Shown here piece after piece: positions 1 to 6,171 of a stretch of 6,468 nucleotides of DNA. How positions within the stretch are numbered: the stretch's first letter is position 1; every line of letters starts with the position of its first letter. The stretch comes from Lachnospiraceae bacterium. Lineage in GTDB: Bacteria; Bacillota; Clostridia; Lachnospirales; Lachnospiraceae. The position numbers were made by a program, and so were the translations under genes. The DNA lies in contig JAJBTR010000413.1 in assembly GCA_020860745.1 (NCBI GenBank), forward strand, positions 630-7,097, written 5' to 3'. The notes beneath the pieces are model-generated. The model worked only from the letters and a program-made list of their open reading frames with translations, had not been told where the DNA came from and searched no databases.

Positions 1-111
1 CTTGCCAGGCTTCGTCGGATGAATATATTGTCTGTGAGAACCACGCTGTTCTTTAAAAACCCATCCATCAGCAAGGATTATCTTTTCCATTTCCCGTGCT
101 TTCATTGGCAT
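1..111 (-). CDS. hicA: HicA-family mRNA interferase toxin, N-terminal part (runs off left edge)
   Basis: Thirty-seven codons are visible, starting MPMKAREMEKIILADGW and continuing through a GSHRQYIHPTKPGK block. This is the hallmark of the HicA double-stranded-RNA-binding-like fold. In known HicA toxins the His of the GSH motif (His26 here) is the catalytic residue for ribosome-independent mRNA cleavage. Family members are about 60-80 residues, so roughly half is present. ATG at 111 is chosen because AGGAGAGG (complement of 123-130) lies a suitable distance upstream; the ATG at 105 is also possible but further from it. The partner antitoxin HicB would be expected downstream, beyond position 1, and cannot be seen. 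Promoter and operator-like repeats lie just upstream. The family call is by recognition of the motif; whether the toxin is intact is unknown. Confidence 0.85.
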   Translation of the reverse strand, partial: MPMKAREMEKIILADGWVFKEQRGSHRQYIHPTKPGK

Positions 112-120
112 TTTGCCTAT

Positions 121-130
121 CCCCTCTCCT
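121..130 (-). promoter_or_regulatory. Ribosome binding site of hicA
   Basis: The minus strand reads AGGAGAGGGG here, a strong Shine-Dalgarno sequence about 9-12 bases before the ATG at 111. It supports that start over the internal ATG at 105. Confidence 0.65.
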
Positions 131-137
131 AATTATT

Positions 138-166
138 ATGCTACCATATAATGTGCATCAAGTCAA
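138..166 (-). promoter_or_regulatory. Candidate sigma-A promoter of hicA
   Basis: On the minus strand TTGACT (161-166) is followed after exactly 17 bases by TAGCAT (138-143). The -35 matches consensus in five of six positions and the -10 in four of six. Transcription would begin near 131, giving a very short leader with the Shine-Dalgarno close to its 5' end. One octamer of the repeat array lies in the spacer and a second touches the -35. Confidence 0.55.
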
Positions 167-203
167 TGCGCACTATTTTAATGCGTATCATTTTTATGTG
201 CAT
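151..203. repeat. Four near-palindromic octamers at exact 15-bp spacing; probable toxin-antitoxin operator
   Basis: Plus-strand octamers start at 151 (ATGTGCAT), 166 (ATGCGCAC), 181 (ATGCGTAT) and 196 (ATGTGCAT), so the period is exactly 15 bases. Each differs by a single base from the perfect palindrome ATGCGCAT, while the seven-base linkers share no sequence. Conservation of the octamers alone suggests protein binding sites rather than a decayed tandem duplication. The first copy lies between the -10 and -35 of the hicA promoter and the second overlaps the -35, so occupancy would block RNA polymerase. HicB antitoxins are known to bind their own promoters; that HicB is the ligand here is inference. 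Confidence 0.6.
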
Positions 204-269
204 ACCCTTATTTTTTACCAGTTATCATAAATAATAGCCTATTCTGCTTTCCCCATTCTTTATATTTAT

Positions 270-839
270 TCACAGATTCAGCTTCAGCTGTACCTCCTCC
301 TGCGCCTCCTGTTTGAACTCCTCCACCTGCTCCGCGTCCAGGGTCGGCAGGTCATCGGTGGACTGTACCCCGAAGCAGCGCAGAAATTCCTCCGTCGTTC
401 CAAACAAAATCGGCCGGCCCGGCGCGTCCAAACGCCCGACTTCCCGGATCAGGTTATACTCCACCAGGCGGTTGACCGCGTGCTCACAGGAAACGCCGCG
501 GATCTTTTCAATCTCCACACGGGTTACCGGCTGCTTGTAGGCCACAATGGACAGCGTCTCCAGCAACACATCCGTCAGCACATGCCGTTTCGGCTGCTTC
601 GCAATGCGGATCAGATATTCGTACTGGCTGACCTTGGTGCACATCTGATACGAACCATCCAGCTCGATGATCTGAAGCCCGCTGGATGATGCGCTGCAGC
701 GGTCGCTCAGGCTCTGTATAATCCGCTTTGCGTCCGCCTCGGAAATTTCCAGCGCAGCTGCAATCCTGGAAAGTTCCACGGAATCGCCCATGGCAAAAAG
801 AATGGCCTCCACGGCCGCCTCATATTCTTCTATCTTCAT
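270..839 (-). CDS. scpB: Segregation and condensation protein B (ScpB)
   Basis: The 189-residue protein has the usual ScpB length and layout: a first winged helix in about residues 1-75 (EYEAAVEAILFAMGD at the start) and a second in about 85-155. The second carries the family signature: LETLSIVAYKQPVTRVEIEK at about 93-112, then GRLDAPGRPILFGTTEEFL at about 136-153. ScpB dimers bind the central part of the kleisin ScpA and, with SMC, form the condensin that compacts and separates newly replicated origins. The acidic, glutamine-rich tail (about 168-186) is typically variable. The ATG at 839 has AAAGGA about 8 bases upstream. It follows scpA by 70 bases on the same strand, and the pair is probably one transcription unit. 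No convincing terminator is seen after it. Confidence 0.95.
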   Translation of the reverse strand: MKIEEYEAAVEAILFAMGDSVELSRIAAALEISEADAKRIIQSLSDRCSASSSGLQIIELDGSYQMCTKVSQYEYLIRIAKQPKRHVLTDVLLETLSIVAYKQPVTRVEIEKIRGVSCEHAVNRLVEYNLIREVGRLDAPGRPILFGTTEEFLRCFGVQSTDDLPTLDAEQVEEFKQEAQEEVQLKLNL

Positions 840-909
840 CCGTAAAATCCTTTCTAAACGGAAATAACTTCTACGCAGTCATCATTATCTATGAAACAAA
901 ATGTTGTTG

Positions 910-1716
910 TCAGCGGGACTCTTCTGTGGCATCACCGACGGCCTCCGCCGCATCTTCCCCCGCGAGCTCTCTCCGATCCGTCCGGACAATCTCAATCTCC
1001 CCGAAAATCTCATCCTGCTGCGCCGTGATCTCACCCATTTTCATCAGCTCCAGCACAGCCAGGAAAGTGACCACCACCTCTATCCTGCTGTTCTGCCGTT
1101 CCAGCAGCTCACGGAACGAACAGGACCGGTGCGTCTCCAGAAAACTCTCCAGATAAGAAAGCTTGTCCTCCACCGACACCTGTTCTTTTTCAATCTTCCC
1201 GAACTTTGAGCGGATCGGATCCACTTTCTCCGCCTGGCGGCTCATCACCGACTGGAAAATCCGGTGAAGCGCTCTCAGATCCAGACCCTCCGTAAGCTTA
1301 TCCAGATCCACCGGCTCCTCGTACTCACGCACCTGATCCGGCAGATCCGGAGAGCGGAACAGCTGCATAGCCGCATCCATCTGACGATCCTTTAATTCCA
1401 TGGACATGTACTTGTACATTTTATATTGCAGCAGCTGTTCCACAAGCTCCGCGCGGGGATCCTCTTCCTCCTCATCCTCGCTCTCCTCTTTCGGCAGCAG
1501 CCACCGCGCCTTGATATCCAGAAGTGTCGCCGCCATGACCATAAACTCGCTCATGATGTTTAAATCCTGCCGCTGCATTTCCCGGATATACTCCAGATAC
1601 TGGTCTGTAATCTCTACGATGGGGATATCATAAATGCTGACTTTATTTTTATCCAATAAATGAAGAAGAAGGTCCAATGGGCCTTCAAATACTTCCAGTT
1701 TCACACTCAAATCCAT
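910..1716 (-). CDS. scpA: Segregation and condensation protein A (ScpA, kleisin)
   Basis: Starting at ATG 1716 gives 268 residues beginning MDLSVKLEVFEGPLDLLLHL, the classic ScpA N-terminus. The N-terminal helical domain (about 1-75) contacts the SMC neck. An acidic stretch (about 77-87) leads to the middle region that binds ScpB. The C-terminal winged helix (about 185-245, including VVVTFLAVLELMKMGEI) contacts the SMC head. A longer frame opens at ATG 1767, adding 17 residues, but I prefer 1716. GGAG sits 8 bases before 1716, the upstream ATGs lack a Shine-Dalgarno, and the likely -10 box overlaps ATG 1767. The tail after about residue 245 (LAGEDAAEAVGDATEESR) is low-complexity and probably disordered. 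It precedes scpB and is divergent from the carboxypeptidase gene. Confidence 0.93.
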   Translation of the reverse strand: MDLSVKLEVFEGPLDLLLHLLDKNKVSIYDIPIVEITDQYLEYIREMQRQDLNIMSEFMVMAATLLDIKARWLLPKEESEDEEEEDPRAELVEQLLQYKMYKYMSMELKDRQMDAAMQLFRSPDLPDQVREYEEPVDLDKLTEGLDLRALHRIFQSVMSRQAEKVDPIRSKFGKIEKEQVSVEDKLSYLESFLETHRSCSFRELLERQNSRIEVVVTFLAVLELMKMGEITAQQDEIFGEIEIVRTDRRELAGEDAAEAVGDATEESR

Positions 1717-1724
1717 ACTATGAT

Positions 1725-1728
1725 CTCC
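1725..1728 (-). promoter_or_regulatory. Ribosome binding site that decides the scpA start
   Basis: The minus strand reads GGAG with an 8-base spacer to ATG 1716. The in-frame ATGs at 1767 and 1761 have only AT-rich sequence before them. This favours the family-standard start MDLSVKL. Confidence 0.6.
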
Positions 1729-1765
1729 AGCTGCGTCCCCGTACAAATACAAATTCCCCATAATC

Positions 1766-1793
1766 ATTTTACAGTAATACAGAAAAAATGCAA
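1766..1793 (-). promoter_or_regulatory. Candidate promoter of scpA-scpB
   Basis: On the minus strand TTGCAT (1788-1793) and TAAAAT (1766-1771) are 16 bases apart, with four and five matches to the sigma-A consensus boxes respectively. Transcription would start near 1759, about 43 bases before ATG 1716. The -10 overlaps the alternative ATG at 1767, so that codon would not be in the transcript. Confidence 0.4.
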
Positions 1794-1921
1794 GAATTTT
1801 CTTATAATTCTGTCAGTTTGCGAATACACAGGAAAAAAATCGGGATAATTCACACCACGATCGGAATATCGGAAGATTTTTCCAATACATATTAATAAAC
1901 CCCGCATAATGGATATTTCTG

Positions 1922-3103
1922 ATGAAAAAAATTCTTTCTCTGCTGTTTATCCTGATTTTCAGCCTCCTGCTTCCGTTTTCCGCCGCAGCAGCCGCATCCG
2001 GACCGGAGACCTCCGCGCCGTCGGTGCTGCTGATGGACGCAGATACCGGTACCATCCTGTACGCAAAAGACGAGACTACCGAACGCCCGCTGGCCAGCGT
2101 GACCAAGGTTATGACTCTCCTGCTGATCTTTGAAGCCATCGGTAACGGTCAGATCTCCTTAGAAGACACGGTGACCGTCTCAGAACATGCCGCCGACATG
2201 GGAGGCTCCCAGGTATTTCTGGAACCCGGCGAGACGCAGACCGTGGATACCATGATCAAATGCATTGTTGTCGCGAGCGCAAACGACGCCAGCGTCGCCA
2301 TGGCGGAGCACATCTCCGGCTCCGAGGAAGCTTTTGTCGAGCAGATGAATACCCGTGCCGCCGAACTTGACATGGAACATACCCATTTTGCCAATGCCTG
2401 CGGTCTGGATGCGGACGGACACTATTCCTGTGCGCTGGACATCGCGCTGATGTCCCGGGAACTGACTGTAAATCACCCGGAAATCTTTGACTATACCGCC
2501 ATCTGGATGGAAGACATCACACACCACACAGCCAAAGGCGACAGTGTTTTTACTCTGAGCAGCACCAACAAACTGTTGAAACAGTATGAGTATGCCACAG
2601 GGCTGAAAACCGGTTCCACCAGCCAGGCAAAATTCTGCCTTGCAGCCACAGCGTCAAAGGATGATGTCAATCTGATCGTAGCCATCATGGCGGCAGATGA
2701 CAGCGCCTCCCGGATATCTGACGCCATCAGCCTCTTTACATGGGGCTTTGCCAACTGCACCGTTTTTTCCGATGACAACACAGATATCCTGGAAAATATT
2801 CCTGTCACCGGCGGCATCTCCGGCACGGTCGCCATCCGCTACAGTGATGCGTTCCGCTATCTGGATACCACCGGCTCCGCGGAATCTCTGGAAAAAACGT
2901 TCTCCCTGCCGGAAACACTGGAAGTGCCGGTCACGGAAGGCGATGTGATAGGCTCCGCCGTCTATACGCTGGGCGGGATAGAGATTGGGACAGTGGAGAT
3001 CGAAGCGGCGGAATCCGTCGACGAAATGAAGTTTAAAAATGCAATGGAGCAGGTGTTTCATCGCCTGCTCCTGGGGTCTGCCCCTGGAAACTACAGTTTA
3101 TAA
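1922..3103 (+). CDS. dacF: D-alanyl-D-alanine carboxypeptidase (DacF-like, S11 family penicillin-binding protein)
   Basis: The 393-residue protein removes the terminal D-Ala from peptidoglycan pentapeptides outside the membrane. Residues 1-25 form a signal peptide with a KK start, a long hydrophobic core and an AAAAA cleavage region. The three active-site motifs of S11 enzymes are present and well placed: SxxK at S59-V-T-K62, SxN at S119-A-N121 and KTG at K229-T-G231. A C-terminal PBP5-type beta domain follows (about 285-365), then an amphipathic helix (about 368-384) that probably rests on the membrane. The last residues (from L384) are encoded within a GGGTCTG repeat, so the native end may have been altered. 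ATG 1922 has only a weak GGA upstream; a stop five codons upstream in frame rules out an earlier ATG. It is divergent from scpA and convergent with the S8 protease. The exact dac paralogue is uncertain. Confidence 0.92.
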   Translation: MKKILSLLFILIFSLLLPFSAAAAASGPETSAPSVLLMDADTGTILYAKDETTERPLASVTKVMTLLLIFEAIGNGQISLEDTVTVSEHAADMGGSQVFLEPGETQTVDTMIKCIVVASANDASVAMAEHISGSEEAFVEQMNTRAAELDMEHTHFANACGLDADGHYSCALDIALMSRELTVNHPEIFDYTAIWMEDITHHTAKGDSVFTLSSTNKLLKQYEYATGLKTGSTSQAKFCLAATASKDDVNLIVAIMAADDSASRISDAISLFTWGFANCTVFSDDNTDILENIPVTGGISGTVAIRYSDAFRYLDTTGSAESLEKTFSLPETLEVPVTEGDVIGSAVYTLGGIEIGTVEIEAAESVDEMKFKNAMEQVFHRLLLGSAPGNYSL

Positions 3104-3205
3104 AAGCTTTTCAATAAATTAATACTTTTTATAAAAAATTACCTGGGTCTGACCCCGTTCGCTTCCTACGCCTGGCCTGTCGTTTAAAATAAAGTGGGCA
3201 GACCC
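3073..3205. repeat. Cluster of three GGGTCTG-type palindromic motifs; possible small non-coding mobile element
   Basis: Three related motifs occur: GGGGTCTGCCCC at 3073-3084, GGGTCTGACCC at 3145-3155 (five-base arms around one central base) and GGGCAGACCC at 3196-3205. The first and last form a perfect 10-base inverted repeat (GGGTCTGCCC versus GGGCAGACCC) enclosing about 133 bases. The segment is a mosaic of AT-rich (3085-3140) and GC-richer sequence and overlaps the last codons of the carboxypeptidase. It resembles a REP- or MITE-like insertion with no protein of its own. I see no clear target duplication, so the true boundaries are unknown. Confidence 0.45.
3097..3135. repeat. AT-rich inverted repeat after the carboxypeptidase gene
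   Basis: TTTATAAAAG (3097-3106) is matched by CTTTTTATAAA (3125-3135) with one bulged base and an 18-base loop. It spans the stop codon. It has too little GC for a typical intrinsic terminator and may be an internal part of the surrounding repeat element. Confidence 0.3.
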
Positions 3206-3248
3206 ATCGCATAATTTCCTGTCCGCGGGCTTTGCATTCGTGTATCGC

Positions 3249-4121
3249 TCACAGCAACGCGTCTACCCGCACCGTCCCCCAGCTTTTCCCATGTCTCTCC
3301 TCACCCACCGGTTTTGCCGCATAAAACAGCCGCATCTTCACTTCATTTGGCGTCAGAGATGGATAAGCAGACAAAAGAAGCGCAATCACACCGGAGAGCA
3401 CCGGAGCCGCCATGGATGTTCCACTCTTTCGCGTATATCCGCCTTTCCGGTTGGAACAGCTTAAGATATTGGTCCCCGGCATCAGAATTTCCGGTTTGAC
3501 AACACATTCCGAGGTGGGACCCCGTCCGGAGTATCCCCTGCCGCGGGTAGAATTCCACTCGTCATCGATACTTCCGACTGTAATGATCTTGCGGGAAATA
3601 CCAGGACTGGTGATCGTATTTTCGCCCGGCCCGTTGTTTCCGGCTGCGGCGATTACCACAATTCCGCTGTCCCAGGCCTTTTCCACCGCGCTGATCAGAA
3701 GGCTTTGCATGCCCGGCCGGACCGCGTCCGTCATCCCCACCGATATATTAACGATACGGACAAATCTGCGGCGCCGCCGGTTTTTCTCCATAAGATCCTC
3801 CAGAGCCTGACAGGTATGCTCAATCTTCCCGTTTCCGTTCTGATCCAGAACCTTGCATCCCAGGAGGCTGCAGGCGGGAGCCACGCCGTGAAGCTTCGTT
3901 TCGCTCTGCGCTCCTATGATGCCGCTGATATGGGTGCCATGCCCGTTGTCGTCATAAGGTTCCGTCCGCTCATCCACATAATCCCTGAAATACGATACTC
4001 TGCTCATAAGATCCGGATGCAGGGCAATTCCGGTATCCAGAACCGCCACACCAACGCCCCGGCCGGTGATACCGCGCTCATAAGCGTAAATCGCATTTAT
4101 ATCTTTTAAAATTCGTTCCAT
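3249..4121 (-). CDS. S8 family subtilisin-like serine peptidase, compact and without prepro region
   Basis: The 290-residue protein is almost only a subtilisin catalytic domain. The catalytic triad is clear: Asp29 in VAVLDTGI, His61 in NGHGTH and Ser236 in GTSMAAP, with the oxyanion-hole Asn162 in AAAGNNG. YSGRGPT (about 197-203) is the usual loop before the serine. There is no signal peptide, propeptide or membrane segment: the protein starts MERILKDINAIYAYERG directly ahead of the catalytic fold. This resembles intracellular subtilisin or AprX-type enzymes, so a cytoplasmic role in protein turnover is the likely inference. An arginine cluster (NRRRRRF, 114-120) lies on a surface segment. 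ATG 4121 is preceded by AAGGTG at about 5 bases. It is convergent with the carboxypeptidase and lies downstream of the ABC exporter but behind its terminator, so it probably has its own promoter. Substrate unknown. Confidence 0.9.
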   Translation of the reverse strand: MERILKDINAIYAYERGITGRGVGVAVLDTGIALHPDLMSRVSYFRDYVDERTEPYDDNGHGTHISGIIGAQSETKLHGVAPACSLLGCKVLDQNGNGKIEHTCQALEDLMEKNRRRRRFVRIVNISVGMTDAVRPGMQSLLISAVEKAWDSGIVVIAAAGNNGPGENTITSPGISRKIITVGSIDDEWNSTRGRGYSGRGPTSECVVKPEILMPGTNILSCSNRKGGYTRKSGTSMAAPVLSGVIALLLSAYPSLTPNEVKMRLFYAAKPVGEERHGKSWGTVRVDALL

Positions 4122-4286
4122 ATTTCACCTTTTTCATCATAGATATCAGGAAGCAAAAAAGATATACGCTTCGCTTCACCGACAGAATAAACGGATTATC
4201 TGCAATTCACTATACTGGTATCATATGTTTTTATAATAAAAAAGGTTTTTCGGATATATAACTTTCAGAAACGACACGGTCATAAA
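4122..4286 (-). promoter_or_regulatory. Leader and promoter region of the S8 peptidase gene
   Basis: No gene is visible here. Two weak sigma-A-like pairs read on the minus strand: TTATAA (4231-4236) with TATAGT (4209-4214) at 16 bases, and ATGACC (4278-4283) with TATATA (4255-4260) at 17 bases. Neither is strong enough to prefer. The position just past the ABC terminator fits an independent start for the peptidase. Confidence 0.25.
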
Positions 4287-4320
4287 ACGGCGGTTGGAAT
4301 ATTTCTTATCCAACCGCCGT
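4287..4320 (-). terminator. Rho-independent terminator of the ABC exporter gene
   Basis: ACGGCGGTTGGA (4287-4298) and TCCAACCGCCGT (4309-4320) form a perfect 12-base-pair stem with a 10-base AT-rich loop, starting 9 bases after the stop codon. On the minus strand the stem ends in a short T run (TTTT then ATG). The plus strand also has a TTTT four bases past the stem, so weak bidirectional action is possible, though no plus-strand gene ends here. Confidence 0.85.
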
Positions 4321-4328
4321 GCTTTTGT

Positions 4329-5996
4329 CTAAGCCCACTGCATCTCATATAATTTCCGGTACGCACCTCCCTTTTTCATCAGCTCCTCGTGTGTCCCGCT
4401 CTCCTCAATCCCGTGATCTGTGAGCACAAGGATCCGTTCGGCGTTCCGTATCGTGGAGAGCCGGTGAGCGATCACAAACGTGGTACGGTCCTTCGCCAGC
4501 TTTTCCAGAGAATCCTGCACCACCTTCTCGCTCTCATTATCCAGCGCGGAGGTCGCCTCATCAAAAATCAGGATCGGCGGATTTTTCAGAAAAACCCGCG
4601 CAATGGAAATTCTCTGCTTCTGCCCGCCGGACAGCTTCACGCCGCGCTGCCCGATGTCCGTGTCGTACCCGTCGGGGAATCCCATGATAAACTCGTGGGC
4701 GTTGGCATTTTTCGCCGCCTCAATGATTTCCTCCCTGGAGGCACCCGGGCGGCCATAAACGAGATTTTCCGAGATGGTTCCGGCAAAAAGATAGACATCC
4801 TGCTGCACGATGCCGATCTGATTTCTCAGGTCTTTCTGCTTCAACGTGCGGACATCCTGCCCGTCCACCAGCACACGGCCGCCCGCCACATCATAAAAGC
4901 GGGGAATCAGGCTGCAAAGCGTGCTCTTTCCGACGCCGGAGCTGCCGACCAGAGCCACATACTCCCCGGCATGCACAGAAAGATTCACATGATTTAAAAC
5001 CATCTGGGCGCTCTCAGCATAGTGGAACGTCACATCGTCAAACTCAATATCGCCCTTCACATCCGCGAGCGGTCCGGCATCCTCTGCGTCCTGAATATCC
5101 GGTTCCACCGCCAGCATCTCGGCAAAACGGACAAAGCCGGAGTATCCGCGCTGAAACTGCTCAGTAAATGTGATCAGCGTCTTAATCGGGTCAGTAAAAA
5201 CATTAATATAGAGAAGGAATGTCACCAGGTCGGTAATGCTGCCGGTGCCGCGGGTGATCATAACGCCGCCCGCCATAATGACAAGCACGGTGATGGACAT
5301 GGTAAACGCGGTCAGTCCGGAATTGTAGCCTCCCATATAGCGGTACGTTTTTTTCTTGACATTCAAAAAACCTTCGTTTCCGCCCCGGAACTTTTCATTC
5401 TCAATCTCCTCGTTGGCAAAGGATTTCACTACGCGGATACCGGACAGATTATCCTCGATCTGGCTGTTGATATCCGCGATCTTCGCCCGCTCCCTACCAA
5501 AGTTACGCTGCATTTTCGTGTTGAAAACGTAAGCAAACACCAACAGAAACAACACCAAAGCTAACGCCGCCAGCGTAAGCTTCGGACTGATGCAAAGCAT
5601 AATCACCAGAGCGCCGATAATCTTGCTCAGAGAAATCACAATATTCTCCGGTCCGTGATGGAGCAGCTCTGTGATCTCAAACAGATCCGAGGTGATGCGG
5701 GACATCAGCTGCCCCACCTTCTGATCATCGTAAAAGGTAAAGGAGAGCTTCTGATAGTGATTAAAAATCTCCGCCCGCATATCATATTCCATCTTCGCAC
5801 CCATCACATGACCGTAGTTGGAAATAAAATAGTTGCAGTACATCTGCCCCAGAATCAGGGCAAACAGAATGATGCCCAGGCGCAGAATCGTGCGCGCCGC
5901 CGTCTCGCTTTCCCAGTACACCACCTGTGCCGTGATAAAACGCACCACCAGGGGCACGATCAGGGACACCGCCGCCTCCCCAAAGGCAAAACACAT
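4329..5996 (-). CDS. ABC exporter half-transporter, fused membrane and ATP-binding domains (main frame of a frameshifted gene)
   Basis: The open frame gives 555 residues starting MCFAFGEAAVSLIVPLVV. A six-helix exporter membrane domain covers about 1-280, with TM helices near 4-24, 38-60, 122-138, 140-158, 230-248 and 255-275. An ATPase domain covers about 318-555. All ATPase motifs are intact: Walker A GSSGVGKST (351-359), Q-loop VQQD (397-400), signature LSGGQ (455-459), Walker B ILIFDE (475-480) and switch His511. It would work as a homodimer or pair with another half-transporter; no partner is next to it. The substrate cannot be read (multidrug, lipid and peptide exporters share this build). 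The natural start is probably ATG 6061 in another frame; restoring one base in the A run at 6003-6009 yields 577 residues, the normal size. ATG 5996 has no good Shine-Dalgarno. A hairpin terminator follows. Confidence 0.88.
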   Translation of the reverse strand: MCFAFGEAAVSLIVPLVVRFITAQVVYWESETAARTILRLGIILFALILGQMYCNYFISNYGHVMGAKMEYDMRAEIFNHYQKLSFTFYDDQKVGQLMSRITSDLFEITELLHHGPENIVISLSKIIGALVIMLCISPKLTLAALALVLFLLVFAYVFNTKMQRNFGRERAKIADINSQIEDNLSGIRVVKSFANEEIENEKFRGGNEGFLNVKKKTYRYMGGYNSGLTAFTMSITVLVIMAGGVMITRGTGSITDLVTFLLYINVFTDPIKTLITFTEQFQRGYSGFVRFAEMLAVEPDIQDAEDAGPLADVKGDIEFDDVTFHYAESAQMVLNHVNLSVHAGEYVALVGSSGVGKSTLCSLIPRFYDVAGGRVLVDGQDVRTLKQKDLRNQIGIVQQDVYLFAGTISENLVYGRPGASREEIIEAAKNANAHEFIMGFPDGYDTDIGQRGVKLSGGQKQRISIARVFLKNPPILIFDEATSALDNESEKVVQDSLEKLAKDRTTFVIAHRLSTIRNAERILVLTDHGIEESGTHEELMKKGGAYRKLYEMQWA

Positions 5997-6002
5997 GTCC
6001 GC

Positions 6003-6009
6003 AAAAAAA
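6003..6009 (-). other. Frameshift site: run of seven A (T on the coding strand) in the ABC exporter gene
   Basis: On the coding strand the frame from ATG 6061 reads YYKPYKGIF into seven T and then continues LRTCVLPLG, which is not exporter-like. With eight T the two frames join as KGIFFADMCFAFGEAAV. A loss of one base in a homopolymer therefore explains the break. It could be a true mutation, a slippage-type switch or a sequencing error. Confidence 0.75.
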
Positions 6010-6061
6010 TCCCCTTATAGGGTTTGTAGTAGGAAAGCATCTTTTTTAAATTGTTTTTCAT
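6003..6061 (-). pseudogene. N-terminal fragment of the ABC exporter, cut off by the frameshift
   Basis: The first 19 codons (MKNNLKKMLSYYKPYKGIF) form the cytoplasmic lead-in that normally precedes the first membrane helix of this exporter class. ATG 6061 follows GGAG at 5 bases within AAAGGGAG, a much better start than ATG 5996. The frame runs on past the A tract as out-of-frame sequence and stops near 5960. The fragment and the 555-residue frame are the two parts of one gene. Confidence 0.75.
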
Positions 6062-6171
6062 AAGGACTCCCTTTCTTTTGATACCAGTACAGCGTTTTTT
6101 CCGGGAACAATCCCAATTTAAACTCATTTTTCTCTGGTTGAGCAGAAATAGTGACAACATCTCAATGGGTT

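Noticed and set aside
151..203. CRISPR-like reading of the 15-bp periodic repeats
   Set aside because: Repeat units are only 8 bases and linkers 7 bases, far below CRISPR dimensions, and they lie on a promoter.
233..243. AATAGCCTATT inverted repeat after scpB as a terminator
   Set aside because: Five AT-rich pairs with a one-base loop and only a broken T run; too weak to call.
1803..1808. Perfect TATAAT on the plus strand as the promoter of the carboxypeptidase
   Set aside because: No acceptable -35 at 16-18 bases and no extended -10; the AT-rich divergent spacer makes chance likely, though it remains the best plus-strand -10 there.
1660..1848. 62-codon plus-strand frame across the scpA start and the divergent spacer
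   Set aside because: It is antisense to the conserved ScpA N-terminus and has no family resemblance.
4389..4997. Long plus-strand frame of 202 codons opposite the ABC ATPase domain
   Set aside because: It is antisense to a strongly conserved ATPase domain, has no recognisable domain and has no ribosome binding site; it is a shadow of the real gene.
5022..5564. Plus-strand frame of 180 codons opposite the exporter membrane domain
   Set aside because: Same reason: composition is the antisense of membrane helices and linkers, with no family resemblance.
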